The position numbers were made by a program, and so were the translations under genes. Under the pieces are notes generated by a model that saw only the letters and a list, made by a program, of their open reading frames with translations, did not search any database and was not told where the DNA came from. Below are positions 22,687 to 34,649 of a stretch of 64,000 nt of DNA, one piece after another. Location: NCBI GenBank assembly GCA_028641055.1, contig CM054059.1, forward strand, positions 431,958,332 to 432,022,331. The letters are read 5' to 3'. The stretch's first letter is position 1. Every line of letters begins with the position of its first letter. Source of the DNA: Alopecurus myosuroides (Eukaryota > Streptophyta > Magnoliopsida > Poales > Poaceae).

Positions 22687-23817
22687 AATGCCGAGTAATA
22701 CCTGCCACTTCTCATGCGTCAGTCGGCCTGATGTGTCGTTTAAACAATTATTTTTGAATGGTGCGCCTGTGCACCTTTGATACTCTTTATCGAAATTTTG
22801 TAATGCATTCTAAGTTCCTGATACACCTTGTGCCTCTTCTGGCTTTTATGTTTATCTACTTTTGAACCCATGTGATCTTGAAATCCGACTTTCTTTATTC
22901 TCGATATCCAACTTTCTTTATTCTCGATATCCGACTTTCTTTTTTGTTGATATTCAACTTACTTTATTGTTCCTTTTTGAGACTCGGTTTCCGGGTTTCA
23001 TGGGTGTTGACAAGCGGGATGGCTTCTAAGTCCCCAAGTCCCCAAGACTCGGATGTTTGGATTTTTTGAAACCTTAACAGCTAAGCAATTTTTTCTCTCT
23101 TAAGATCCCGAGTCTCCAGGACCCGGATTTCCGAGTCTAGGATACGTGATCTTTCAAGGAGAACGGATTGTTTGCTGCTAAGTCCATAAAAAACCCCGAG
23201 TTGTTTCACACAGGATCTGAAGTTATGCTTAATAATCGTTGAGTTTCTGGTTATTAGCCTTGTACTCTGCATAACTTGTGGTTTAGATGACCCTTTTGAC
23301 TATCTTGTACTGTAAGCCGGCTTTCGCGTGGATACCATGTTGTTACATCTATACGAAGACAGGGTCAGGCAAGTCCCACTGGGCGTCATGGCTGACTGTA
23401 ATCGTAAGCGAACAAATCATGCCACTTTATTGCGATTCACATCGAGCTTAAGTAAGAATAGTCAAGAACATTTGGCTCCTTCGTCCGGTTATAAGATTGC
23501 AGCCGTACTCGTTTGCAAGTAATCGGCCCTTATAACTCATAGGCATCATGGCCGGGTCTTTGAGCTTGCAACTGTGCTATTCAAGCAACCAGCCCCCAAG
23601 ACCTAAATATATGCATCATACTGAGAGTACAGAACATGATAATAATCACCTCTTTTCTTGATAATCACCTCTTTACTTGATATGAAAAAATTAGGTCAGC
23701 AAGCCGCCTCATTAAAAACCCGTCCAGTCCCCAAGGGTACCCTGAATAGGAAAAGAGTACGTCTGAAAACCTGCTGCCTGTTACATCGTTCAATTCCACA
23801 TGCCAACATAATTTTTG
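22687..23817. other. Convergent 3' spacer in element A
   Basis: About 1.1 kb separates the accessory-gene stop from the pol stop on the other strand. It holds the 23-bp tandem repeat and otherwise AT-rich non-coding sequence. No clear polyadenylation signal was assigned to either gene. Confidence 0.5.
22890..22958 (+). repeat. Three tandem 23-bp repeats
   Basis: TTTCTTTATTCTCGATATCC plus a short variable tail occurs three times with decay in the third copy. It lies just beyond the accessory-gene stop codon, in what should be its 3' untranslated region and opposite the 3' end of the pol transcript. Confidence 0.7.
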
Positions 23818-26800
23818 CTAAGTATAATATGGACGTAGCTGAGCCACGTTCCACGGTCTGTCTCTTTCTTGCATAGATGAAGTGGTATGAGCAGTGTCAT
23901 TAACTGTGGTCGACTCTTCCCTTGCATCTATCAAGTAATATGACCCATTATGCAAATTCCGGCTTACGATAAACGGTCCTTCCCATGGTGGTGATAGCTT
24001 GTGTTTTCCTTCGTTCGACTGTACCAGGCGCAGAACCAGGTCTCCTTCCTGGAAGACCCGGGTTTTCACGCGCCGGCTATGATACCTTCGTAAATCCTGC
24101 TGATATATGGCTGATCTTTCCAGGGCTTATTCCCTTTGTTCTTCTAACATATCCACGGCGTCTTGCCGGGTCTTTTCATTCTCCACTTCCACGTATGCTG
24201 ATACTCGTGGTGAATCATGAATAATATCACTCGGTAGTACTGCCTCCGCGCCATAGACCATGAAGAAGGGCGTCATCTGAGTAGATCTGTTAGGCGTAGT
24301 ATTGATACCCCAAACCACGGCAGGAAGTTCTTCGACCCACGCACCAGCGGCCCTAACACAGGGAACTCGCAGTCGCGGTTTTAGTCCGCGAAGTAATTCT
24401 TGATTTGCCCTTTCCACTTGTCCATTGGCCTGTGGATAAGCCACTGATGCTACATCAAGCCGGATTCCATTGTTTCCACAGAACTTTTCCATCTCACCAA
24501 GGGACATGTTGGTTCCGTTGTCGGTAATTATGCTGTGAGGATACCCGAACCGGTAGATTATTCTTTTCAGGAACTTGACTGCTGTAGCTGCTTCACAGTT
24601 GGTAACTGGCATGACCTCTACCCACTTGGTAAACTTATCAATAGCCACTAAAAGGTGTGTCTTTTTGCAAGGTGACATATGAAAGGGGCCAACCATGTCC
24701 AATCCCCAGACAGCGAACGGCCAAGTTAACGGGATGGTCCGTAATTCCATAGCCGGCACGTGGGTTTGGCGAGCGTACCTTTGACATCCGTCACACCTTG
24801 CTACTAATCGTTCCGCATCTGCTAGAGCCGTGAGCCAGAAAAATCCGTGTCGATAAGCTTTGGCCACAAGCGATCTTGTAGACGCATGATGCCCGCAACC
24901 ACCTTCATGGATTTCCTTGAGAATCTGTCGGCCTTCTTCTGGTGCTACGCAGCGCAAAAAGACTCCTGTGGCGCTTCTTTTGTATAACTCCCCATTGATG
25001 ATAGAATACCCCTTTGCTCGCCGCAAAATTTGCCTTGCTAACACCTCCTGTTGTGGTAACTCGCCTCGTGATAGGTAGGCCAAAAACGGTTCTGTCCACT
25101 CGGGAATAGCGCGTATAGTGGCCACGAGCTCCATATCCGGGTCTTTACTTGCCAGTTCCTCCTCAGACTCGGTTTTAACTGATGGTCGCCATAATTCATC
25201 TAGGAAAACGTTAGGTGGAACCGGCTCTCTGCGCGAGCCAAGTCTAGCGAGGGCGTCTGCTGCCTCATTCTTTCTCCTGTCTATATGCTCCACCTCATAC
25301 CCGGAAAAACATCCTGCAACCCTATCGACCTCCCTGCGGTATGCTGCCATAGTTGCGTCCTTTCTATCCCAAGTTCCTGATACCTGTTGTACCACTAGGT
25401 CCGAATCTCCAAAGCATCGTATCCTTTTAATATTCATCTCCTTGGCTACCTTTAAGCCGTGCGATAGGGCCTCATACTCGGCCACGTTGTTGGAACAGTC
25501 AAAGTGAATCTGTAGTACATAACTCAATTTGTCTCCTTTGGGCGATGTTAGCACCACTCCGGCTCCTGACCCCTCGTATTGCTTTGACCCATCGAAGTGC
25601 ATGATCCATGACTCGGAATTTGGAACTATGGTGGCCATGCCTGTGTGTGTCCAATCATTAACAAAATCGATCAAAGCCTGAGATTTGATTGCTGACCTGG
25701 GCTCGTAGCTGATGTGATAATCCCCCATCTCTATCGCCCATTTGGCTATTCTTCCAGTTGCATCCGAGTTTCTGATGATATCCGACATTGGTATTGAGCT
25801 AACTACTGTTATAGGGTGTTCCTGGAAGTATGGCTTCAGTTTCCGGCTGGCCATGAAGACCCCGAAAACCAGCTTTTGCCAATATGGATAACGCTGCTTT
25901 GCCTCTGATAATACTTCACTGACATAATAAACCGGCCTCTGGACTGGATAACCTTTCCCATCCTCTTTACGCTCCACAACCACTACTGCACTGACGGCTC
26001 GGGGGCCTGCTGCCACGTATAGCAACATAGGCTCTTTAGGACCCGGGGCCGCTAGTACTGGTGCTTCAGATAACTGCTTTTTTAGTGCCTCGAACGCCTC
26101 ATCCGCCTCCTGATCCCATACGAATTTGTCGGACTTCCTCAAGAGCCGGTACAATGGTATTGCCTTTTCTCCGAGTCTGGAGATAAATCGGCTCAAGGCT
26201 GCTACGCAGCCCGTGAGTTTTTGAACGTGCTTCAAATTTTCCGGCTTTTTCAGATTTTGGATAGCTTTGATTTTATCCGGGTTTGCTTCAATTCCTCTCT
26301 CGGAGACGATAAAGCCGAGTAATTTCCCGGCTGGAACTCCAAACACGCACTTTGTCGGGTTAAGCTTCATCTGGTACCTTCTTAAGTTCTTGAACGTTTC
26401 CTTTAGATCATCGATAAACGTCTCTGCCTTCCTAGTCTTGATAACCACATCATCCACATAAGCATGGACATTACGTCCGATTTGGTCCTCGAAGCACTTC
26501 TGAATACACCGTTGATAAGTTGCGCCAGCGTTCTTCAATCCAAACGTCATGGTTTTATAGCAAAAGGCCCCAAAAGGGGTTATAAACGATGTTTTCTCCC
26601 AATCCTCCCTCTTGAGCTTAATCTGATGATACCCAGAATATGCGTCCAGAAAGCATAATAGGTCACTTCCAGCTACTGCGTCTATAATCTGATCTATCCT
26701 TGGTAGTGCGAACGGATCCTTTGGGAAATGTTTGTTGAGACTCGTAAAATCAATGCACATCCTCCACTTGTTGGTCTTTTTCATCACTAGAACCGGATTT

Positions 26801-28173
26801 GCTAACCAATCCGGGTGAAATACTTCCATGATAAAGCCGGCTGTCAGTAGCCGAGCAATTTCTTCACCTATAGCTTTCCTTCTTTCCTCATTCATCTTCC
26901 TCAAGCCCTGCTTCACAGGCCTGGACTTGGGATCTACGTGCAAACTGTGCTCTGCCAATTCTGTAGGGATACCCGGCATGTCGCTAGGTGTCCAGGCGAA
27001 TACGTCCGCATTTGAACGAATAAACTCCACAAGTGCCTTCTCCTGCTCTCTTCCCAAGTTAGACCCTATAGTGAATTGCTTAGTGGAATCACCTTCAACA
27101 AAATCTATCTTCTTGGTGTCCTGTGCTGCCTTGAATTTTGCTCTTTCGTCCTCGGTATTCGGTATTTTCAGTGCTGTTCTATCATCCGGATCTACTTGAG
27201 ACCGGTAATACTTGAGTTCCTCTTTTCTGCAAGCTTGTTCGGCCATCACTGAATCTCCTTCGTCGCACTCGGCCGCTATATCCCGGCTTCCATGTATGGT
27301 GATGGTCTGCTTCGGACCCGGAATCTTTAGCTGCAAATACACATAACACGGCCTAGCCATGAATTTAGCATAAGCCGGTCTTCCGAACAGCGCGTGATAA
27401 GGACTGCGCAATTTGACCACCTCGAACGTGAGCCACTCAACTCGATAATTATCCGTTGATTCTACGAAAGCAACTTCCAATGTGATCTTTCCCTCGGGGC
27501 ACGCTGAGTGACCCGGCACAATCCCATGAAAAACTGTTGAACTTTTCTGTAGCTGGGACTCTTTGAGACTCATGCGTAAGAAGGTTTCCCAATATAAGAT
27601 ATTGATGCTACTTCCACCGTCCATTAGGACCCTTTTCAACTCGTAACCATTGACCTGCGGTGCAACTACCAGTGCCAAGACTCCTGGGCGCTCTATTCTT
27701 TCCGGGTGATCTCTTCTGCTCCACGTTACCTCTTGTTCTGCCCATCTCAGGTATCCCGGAACGGCCGAGGAAACCGAGTTTACCGCTTGCTTTAATGTCT
27801 CTTTGTCCCTGTTGGGAGTTCCTGTAGTATGCACATGATATTGTCCTTTTAAATTAGACGTACGTACCATACCGATGAAGATGTTGATCTGGCCGATCGT
27901 CACAGTAGATCCGGATTCGAGGTGGTCCGACTCTGGCCCCCAGCCGGAATCGTCCACCGTCTTCTCTCCTTTGTGGTCGATGTAGATCTCACCGACGACA
28001 AGATTCTCCATGTTCTTCCGAGCTTCTCCCGTGATGTAAACACCTTTGGACGCAGGCCCCACTGTGGGCGCCAACTGTCGTGGGATAATCACGGCAGACG
28101 TTACCGGGGGTAACTGATCTTGGGGCAAGACGACACAGGCGTTTGGGAGAGGGTTTAGCTCAGAGGAAAACAT
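23818..28173 (-). CDS. Element A pol: protease, reverse transcriptase, dual RNase H, integrase (no capsid)
   Basis: One frame runs from an ATG inside the 5' LTR (28171-28173) to 23818, with one in-frame TAA at 24127-24129. It reads through the primer-binding site (RQLAPTVG) and a short Gag N-terminal remnant (INIFIGMV), then directly into a retropepsin (LMDGGSSIN, about residue 185 from the ATG). Reverse transcriptase follows (LPRIDQIID, FLDAYSGYHQI, YVDD at about 572-575), then a first RNase H-like region and a second one with the D-E-D-D pattern (HFDGSK, EYEALSHGL, GDSDLVVQQV, NEAADALAR), typical of the Tat clade. Integrase has HHCC (GCGHHAS ... CDGCQRY) and D-D-E (WGLDMVGP, ITDNGTN, NGQVERAN). 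The TAA falls between the integrase core and its C-terminal DNA-binding part. The capsid and zinc knuckle are absent. Confidence 0.92.
28056..28073 (-). other. Element A primer-binding site (tRNA-Lys type)
   Basis: Minus strand TGGCGCCCACAGTGGGGC begins two bases inside the 5' LTR. It complements the 3' end of plant tRNA-Lys(CTT), as recalled, with one mismatch; element B has the same site with the mismatch restored. Confidence 0.7.
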
Positions 28174-28546
28174 GGTGGTAATCGATCTGGTAGCCGGCAA
28201 TCAAAGTCGCCGAGTCTCCGATCTTAATATAATAACTCAACTCTCGGGTTACACTGGATGCTCGATATCAAGCGATATTGCTAGGGTTCTTAGATCTCTT
28301 TAAACTAGACTTAGGGGTCGGCTTATAAAGCACCGTACCCCCCGACTTGCCCTCCAAGGCGCACCCTGAATCCTACCCGGACACTGCTTACAAACCCTAG
28401 CTTTCCTTGCCGCAACCCACAATCCGGGTTACGAGGCCTACAAACTTTGGGCCTTCCAGAAGTTTATCCTTAACCGGATCCTGCGCCGTGTCCCTTGGGC
28501 CGGGTTACACCTTGGATTGGACTACCGGGTTATTATCCCTCCATCA
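28076..28546 (-). repeat. Element A 5' LTR
   Basis: Nearly identical to 17849-18321. A TTATAA core near 28322-28330 is the likely TATA region, giving a transcript that includes the ATG at 28171-28173. Confidence 0.95.
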
Positions 28547-28807
28547 AAGGGAAAGACCGCGCGAGACGTGATCCGCGAAGATCATGCGCTCGTTCGCGCG
28601 AGCATTTGGTACCTCCTCCTTCTTGCCTAGGCAAACGCGCTTGTCGCCATCGGGGGGCAGCAGCCCCTCCCTCTGCATCTCCTTGATGCTTTTGTTGGTG
28701 GTGTTGGCAGAACGCCAGTCGCCCGTCCTTGCGGCGGGTGGCACGGGGACATCCTCGGTCGCCCTCGACGATGAAGCAGCAGCGCCTCACTTTTTTCCTC
28801 CCGCCAT
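28547..28807 (-). pseudogene. Antisense accessory gene of element H, first-exon 5' part
   Basis: On the minus strand an ATG at 28805-28807 is followed after six codons by TGA (28787-28789), then by an open frame with EDVPVPPAARTGDWRSAN, KEMQREGLLPPDGDK and ERMIFADHVSRGL. This is the N-terminal region of the same family as 14113-17848. The frame runs exactly into the left edge of element A. With A and one AAGGG removed, it continues in frame at 17843. The early TGA would be a sense codon (CGA) after one C-to-T change. Confidence 0.75.
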
Positions 28808-30010
28808 GAGAGCTTGTGAGCACTTGCAGAGGAAGAGGTGTGCGCGAGGAAGAATAAAAGGGAAGCAAATGACCGGGAAGTTTTCACTTTCCGCCTAAGG
28901 GCGGATATAGATACGCAAGACAAGCCAATCTGGACCGCAGATCAAGCAATGTGGCACCCATCGCGGCTGCCACGCGTGAAGAAGAAACGAGGCGGCGGTG
29001 AAAAGCTGTTTTATGCCACGATCTTAACAGAGGATCGTGCGCATTTACTGCGCGTGGCTCGCGGAAAAAACGGAAACGATGTCTCGTTTCCAGTAAAAAA
29101 AAGCTGACAGAGTGGGCCAGCCTGCCCTGTTTTCACTTCGTCACGTCCCATCGAGAGGAGTCAGAACGAACAGAGTACACAATGACATCATTGTGTGCCT
29201 CATCAAACCCGAGAATTCCCTCGGGTAGGATCCCAGACAAGAATTTTTCTTCGTATGGACATATTAAGACGAGAAAACTCTTTCGCATAAAAGCCCCAGA
29301 CACGAGATTTTCTTTCGTATGGGCACAACAAGGCTTCCAGACACGAAAACTCTTTCGTATGGACAGAAAACTACAAAAACAAAAATCCTTGTGCATAAAA
29401 ACAAGGGAGACTTCTTCACTCGAACTATCTCGAGACAAAACTTGCGAGTACGCAACCTCTGCCACTCGATCACACGATGTACACACATCACCTCCCTGGA
29501 TCGTTCGGCCGACTAGGCACATCCAGATGCCGTATTCTCTCGAGTACGAAGGTAAGACCCAAAAGATCTCTCTTGAGGGCCTGAAATCGCACTCAAGCTG
29601 CGTCCTCCAGTAGATTTCCGTGTCAACAACACGAAGAAAAATCCTAGCGGACGCGCCGGGTACCCCTATAGGTTAAGTTCGACTCAATAAGACCTCCACG
29701 GCCCAGTCGCAATGATCACATCATCGAATTTGAGTCGGAGGTCTCGAATTTGTGTAGGCTAGAACAGTTTTTGCCCTAGATGCAATTAATTGGCCCTGAG
29801 CTTTCGGGAGAGCCAAGCAACTGAGCCATATCCTTCTGCGAAAAACAGCCAAAAGTACAGGCATTTTAATCGCTCGATACTCGAGTACAAAAACTCATCA
29901 CATGCATGGTACACGCCCTCCAAAAGACAAACGGTTGAAGCAGCCAGTCAAAAGAATTCAAGATAAGATTCTGAGCGTCTACCCGACATAAGTCATCAAT
30001 CGAGTAAACG
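28808..30010. other. Accessory-gene upstream region of element H
   Basis: This non-coding stretch lies between the H accessory-gene start and the polypurine tract. It should hold its promoter, but unlike A, B and C no clean TATAAATA was found; only weak AT motifs (for example CTATAT near 28903 on the minus strand) are present. Repeated CTTTCGTATG/AAAACTCTTTCG segments at about 29250-29370 form a short irregular repeat. Confidence 0.4.
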
Positions 30011-30022
30011 CTCGGGGGCTAC

Positions 30023-30512
30023 TAACGAAGGGATGAACCCTGAACCTATCGGGTGAGGCTACCCGGTTCAAGGCCCAAGACCAAAGCCCAAAGGAGAGAC
30101 ACCATGGAGTATTCTAGAAGGCTCAGTTGAAGCCCACCCGCAAGGCCTTGCGGGTCAAATTAGGAAACTTGTAACCGACTTTAGGTTAGGGCTTGTATCC
30201 CCTCCGGGTACGGTTTGAGACCTGGCCACCTATATAAGGCCAGGAGAACCACCAGGAGGGGGACCAAGCAATACCGCACCACCAAAGCCTTGAGTTTGAG
30301 ATCTACTCTCGATTCGAGCACCCCCATTGTAACTGATCTATTTGTCAATACATATAGAGAAGAGAAGGAGTAAGGGTTTTACCTCTACGAGGGTTCCGAA
30401 CCTGGGTAAATCATGCCCCTGTTAGCCGACGATTGTCACCAGCGCCTACACGTTCTCCTAATCAAAACCCGATGGGTTCGCCCGAGGGACTTGTTGAGAA
30501 GCATATTCGACA
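30023..30512 (+). repeat. Element H 3' LTR
   Basis: It begins directly after the polypurine tract with TAACGAAGGG (a decayed TG start) and ends TATTCGACA. It contains a TATA box (CTATATAAGGCC near 30230) and an AATACATATAG region. The 5' partner LTR is not in the window. Confidence 0.7.
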
Positions 30513-31143
30513 ATGCACCTAATATTGTCCGGAACCTGAGACCCCAAAGTTGACAGGTTGGATATAAGAGGGGATGGATTTTAGTTTGAGGATACATGTA
30601 TCTATTGAGTGTTAATGCTTTGATCCGGTACTTGGTGAAACAAGTACCTTAATTACAATTAGTTCCAAATTGTCCCCGCAACAACGGGATGGTTGGATAA
30701 AATATGTTGTGCAAATTCTTATTGCAAGCACGCACAACTATTTCCGGGATACATGCATATGATTGTTAGTGACTTGGATGCTCTCTTATTTATTTGTGCC
30801 GTCCTTTGTTAAGTCTATTACATGGTTGATCTCATTCATGCAACACCCTTACATCCATCCCTTTGCCTACAATGTTTTTGGCACTATTATCCACTCTGTT
30901 TACATTCGTTGTTACTATTGCTACTATTGTTCTGCTACTACTGTTACTATCACACTACTCCTGCCATCATATCACCGTTACTACTAATAAATTGTATATA
31001 GCAAGTTTTTCCAGGTGCAGATGAATTGACAACTTAGTTGTTAAGGCTTATAAGTATTCTTTGACTCCTCTTGTGTTGAATCAATAAATTGGGCTATATT
31101 TACCCTCGAAGACTCTTGCGGTCTCCTACACTTGTGGGTCATC
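30513..31143 (+). mobile_element. Athila-like LTR (3' portion)
   Basis: The stretch ends with CTACACTTGTGGGTCATCA, followed by AGACTATTTTC and a decayed primer-binding site (TGGAGCCATTGCTAGGGA, compared with the usual TGGCGCCGTTGCCGGGGA for tRNA-Asp). This arrangement is typical of grass Athila-type Ty3/gypsy elements. The LTR start is not defined. Confidence 0.6.
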
Positions 31144-34100
31144 AAGACTATTTTCTGGAGCCATTGCTAGGGAGCATAACTTTATTCATAAGTTCACTTG
31201 GGAATTATTTTGTATGCTACAATTTATTATCTATCATGGGAAATACCACTGATCCAAAGTTTCCAATATTACCTTACACCACAAGGAAAGATACAACTCT
31301 GAACATCGTTGTTGCTCTTGATTCAGCTTCTTTTTTAAGTAAGCTTCTTACTACTTCGCGTGCTATTACTGCTGAGTCTGAAACTTTGTCTGATGAATTT
31401 GATGATGCTTCTACTATGCATGATGTTTATGGTTCACTAGGTTCATTTCTTGAAACACAAATTGCTAAAGCCAAAGAAATTGAACGTGCTATTTTTTTGA
31501 TAAACTACTGTTTTCACCCGAACAATCACCTGATTATTCTGATCCTAATAGCTGTAAGAGTGATTATCTTCATGGATTCTTTAAATGTTATATGAGTTAT
31601 GGAATTTCTCCTAATCCTTGAACTTTTAGGAACCTGCTTGAGAAACATTCGATGAAAAACAAGTTTGTTCATGATCCTGAGTTTGCAAAGTCTCGCGTAA
31701 ACATTAAAGATGATGCGTGCAATTTTTCAATTGGTCTCTCACTTATTACTATGGTTTAAGCTCAACCTTTTTGTGGTAAAGAAACTGATGATTCTATTGC
31801 TCATTTGACTAAACTCTTTGAGATTGGTACTAGGTTCTCTTATAAGAATTTGATAAGAGGTTATTATGTGGTTAAATTGTTTCCTTTCTCGTTAAAGGAC
31901 GATGCTAAGATTTGGTAAGATAATTTGCCTTATGGTTATACTTAGGGCCCTCAATGCTTGACTCATGTCTTTTGCGAGAAATATTTTCTTGCTTATATGC
32001 ACCATGCTGCTTTATAAAAGATTTTTAATTTCAAACAAATTGAGGATGAGATACTTCCCATAGCTTGGGGGGAGGTTTTGTGCTACACTCAAGGGTAGAC
32101 CTAACCATGGTTTACCTAAAAATGAGATTATTGATATATTCTATAATGGACTAACTGTTGAATCTAGGACATACCTGGATAGGTGTGCTGGTTGTATTTT
32201 CAGGGAAAGAACTGCAAATGAAGCTGAAGAATTAATGGGTAATATAGATAAGAACCATGATGATTGGAATATTCCCGAGCCTCCACCATTACCTACACCC
32301 AAGAAGATAGGATTTCTTTTCCTTAAACCTGAAGATATGCAACAAGATAAGAAATATATTAAAGAGAAGAGTATTAAATCTGAAGATGTCAAGAATCTAC
32401 CTCCTATTGAAACACTATGTGAGCCTACCACTCACACTCCTATGGTAGAGGTACACTCTCTTCATGAATTTGATGCTACTGATATTCCCTATAATAAACC
32501 TCCTGATCAATGCTTAAGTGAATTTGACGATTTCATTGTTAAACAAAGTCATTTTAATTAGAAAGTTTAAAACTAATTGAATGAAAATTCTCTACTTATT
32601 AAAACCTTGCATGATACTTTGGGAAGAACTGTTAATGACGTTAAAGGTCTTATTAAGCACTTTGAAATGGTTCAAATTTAAATTGAACAACTCACTAAAG
32701 TGCAACAAGAATTATGCTGAGATGTCTAATCACTCAGGATGCTCTTTATCCCAAGGCATTCCCTTCTTCATCAGCAACTTATCAGGTCACTTCTAGTAAA
32801 ACTATATTTTTATTCGGTCACATCATATGCACTTTACTTGGAGCGTTTTTTTTTCTTTTTTTTCTTTTGTTTTCCTTTCTGCAATAAACTTAGTTGGAAA
32901 CAACATTGTTGTGTGGGAAAGAGACACGCTCCATTTTTTCATATGAATACTCGTATTTTATCATACTCGTATTCTTTGCTTTTCTTCTAGCTGCTGCAAA
33001 TCCTTTTAGCTCATGTTTTTCATGCATCTCTTATTCAGAGATGTTAGTTATAGTAGAGTAGTAGTAGTAATCTTTTGTTTCATTTATATATCATTTGGAG
33101 AGTTTTTGTTTAAATAAAATGATTGGTGTTGGAAAGCAAAAAAATATTTCATGCTTATAACGGTGCAAAAAGAAGCTTGTTTAGGCTGTGGCTAGACTTT
33201 ATCATGTCATGTTGGATATTATTTTAATTCTATGCTTAGTAGTTATTATTGTAGCATGACTTGTCTCAAATATCCGGGAGTGTTTAATGTGCCATTGAAA
33301 GAATCATGAGTTTTTTTATCACATTGAAGCATAATATTGTGGTATTCTTCTTCGAATGCTTTATTTGGTTGACTTGGCGCATGCTTACACCATGTTATGA
33401 CTACAAACCAGTCACCTATAGCCTCTATAACCATTTAGTTTTTTATTTGTAATACCATTTATGCTTTGATTAATAATGTTTTTGTCCCTATGCGTGATTA
33501 TGGCCATTATTTTTCTCTTAATTTGTAGCTCCCAGTCTTTTGCTAGCCTCCACCTGAACTGAGTATGACCTCTACTCGTGCATCCGACTCCAAAAAAGCA
33601 AAGTTTTCCAAAATTTTCCACCATATCTACCTATATGTGGTATTTAACCGCCACTCCAAAGTAAATTTCTCATGTGCTACCTTTAAAACTTTCAAAATTA
33701 TACATGTTTTGTGTTCTTGTTTTAGCCCATGAGGAAGTAGTTTTTATTGTGGTTTATGTCAAGCAAATGTCTTCTCCCTATTTCACCCGATGAGTATGAA
33801 ATACGTGCTCATTTAAATTTGTAGAGAGCTGGTGCCAATTAATATAACCAAAAAGGCGCTTCCTCATGGATTGATGCAAGTTGGTGGGTACCCATGGATA
33901 CGGCTAGCCCTGGTTTGGGAAAAGCATGATGGGGGGAAGTGCCAAACTAAATAAACAAAGGAAACCACTCTCAAAAGTCTAAAAAAAAATGCTTGGCATG
34001 AGTTCTAATAAGTTTTTCATTACCATTCGTTGACATAAACATACACCTCTCTAAAAAAATATTTTCAATACCTCTATTTTAATAAAATAAAACTCTATAT

Positions 34101-34649
34101 CACATGAGTTAATCCCTACTTCCCTCTACGAAAGGCCTTTCTTTTACTTTTATGTTTAGTCTTCAGCTTCTAACTTTATGCACAATTAAGAGAACATAGT
34201 TGTCATTCTAAGTTTAATGTGCATCAGTCCCAAAGATTATTATTGATTGATTCATGATATGTTATTACATGTTCTCAAATTATTTGTTTCTAGTCACCAC
34301 TTGAACTTTGAAGGTGTCCTACCCTTTATGTTTTGTTCCACTTTTAAGGACAAGCGGAATACCACTTTGCTATGTTTTCTTTATGCTCTAAACAAACGTA
34401 TAACTTTCAAGTGCATTACTATTCATGATCTTTTGTTTGTTTCACTTTTCATGTTGCAACATGGTTGCTAAGTTTCATTGTTATAATTATATCTATCATG
34501 CCTATGTTTAGAGTGTTATGATCTCAGCTTACAAATGCTTTTACAAATATGATGTTCAAGATTATGTTGGTAGCATGTCACCACAAAAATTATTTTGTTT
34601 TTATCGTTTTACCTACTCGAGGACGAGTAGGAACTAAGCTTGGGGATGT
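31144..34649 (+). mobile_element. Athila-like element interior, gag relic, no pol
   Basis: After the primer-binding site an ATG at about 31237 opens MGNTTDPKFPILPY. Broken frames then show a gag core (KLFPFSLKDDAKIW, followed by a stop) and a Lys/Pro-rich tail (32235-32561). From 32562 to 34649 no protease, reverse transcriptase or integrase can be seen in any frame. The interior ends with a purine-rich AAGCTTGGGGATG before the 3' LTR. A gag-only interior indicates a non-autonomous element. Confidence 0.65.

Larger units (their letters stand above)
17849..28546 (-). mobile_element. Tat-clade Ty3/gypsy element A (complete ends, gag region deleted)
   Basis: Two LTRs of 473 and 471 bp (17849-18321 and 28076-28546) in the same orientation bound the element, with AAGGG at 17844-17848 and again at 28547-28551. 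The pol frame is on the minus strand, so the 5' LTR is the right-hand one. Features in order on the minus strand are 5' LTR, primer-binding site, protease-RT-RNase H-integrase, antisense accessory gene, polypurine tract (minus TATTCTGGGGACTAC, 18322-18336) and 3' LTR. By eye the LTRs differ at about four substitutions and two one-base indels, pointing to a fairly recent insertion. The capsid part of Gag is missing. Confidence 0.93.
12308..30512 (+). mobile_element. Tat-clade Ty3/gypsy element H (5'-truncated, split by element A)
   Basis: Reading from the left it has the tail of RNase H, a full-length integrase frame (plus strand), an antisense accessory gene (minus strand), a polypurine tract (CTCGGGGGCTAC, 30011-30022) and a 3' LTR (30023-30512). 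Gag, protease and reverse transcriptase are missing at the left, where copia sequence abuts. Element A occupies 17849-28546 inside the accessory gene with a duplicated AAGGG on each side. Without A and one duplication the remaining length is about 7.5 kb. Confidence 0.8.

Noticed and set aside
29182..29613. Plus-strand frame of 143 codons
   Set aside because: It lies in the leader region of a transposon accessory gene, is rich in repeats (CTTTCGTATG) and shows no domain.
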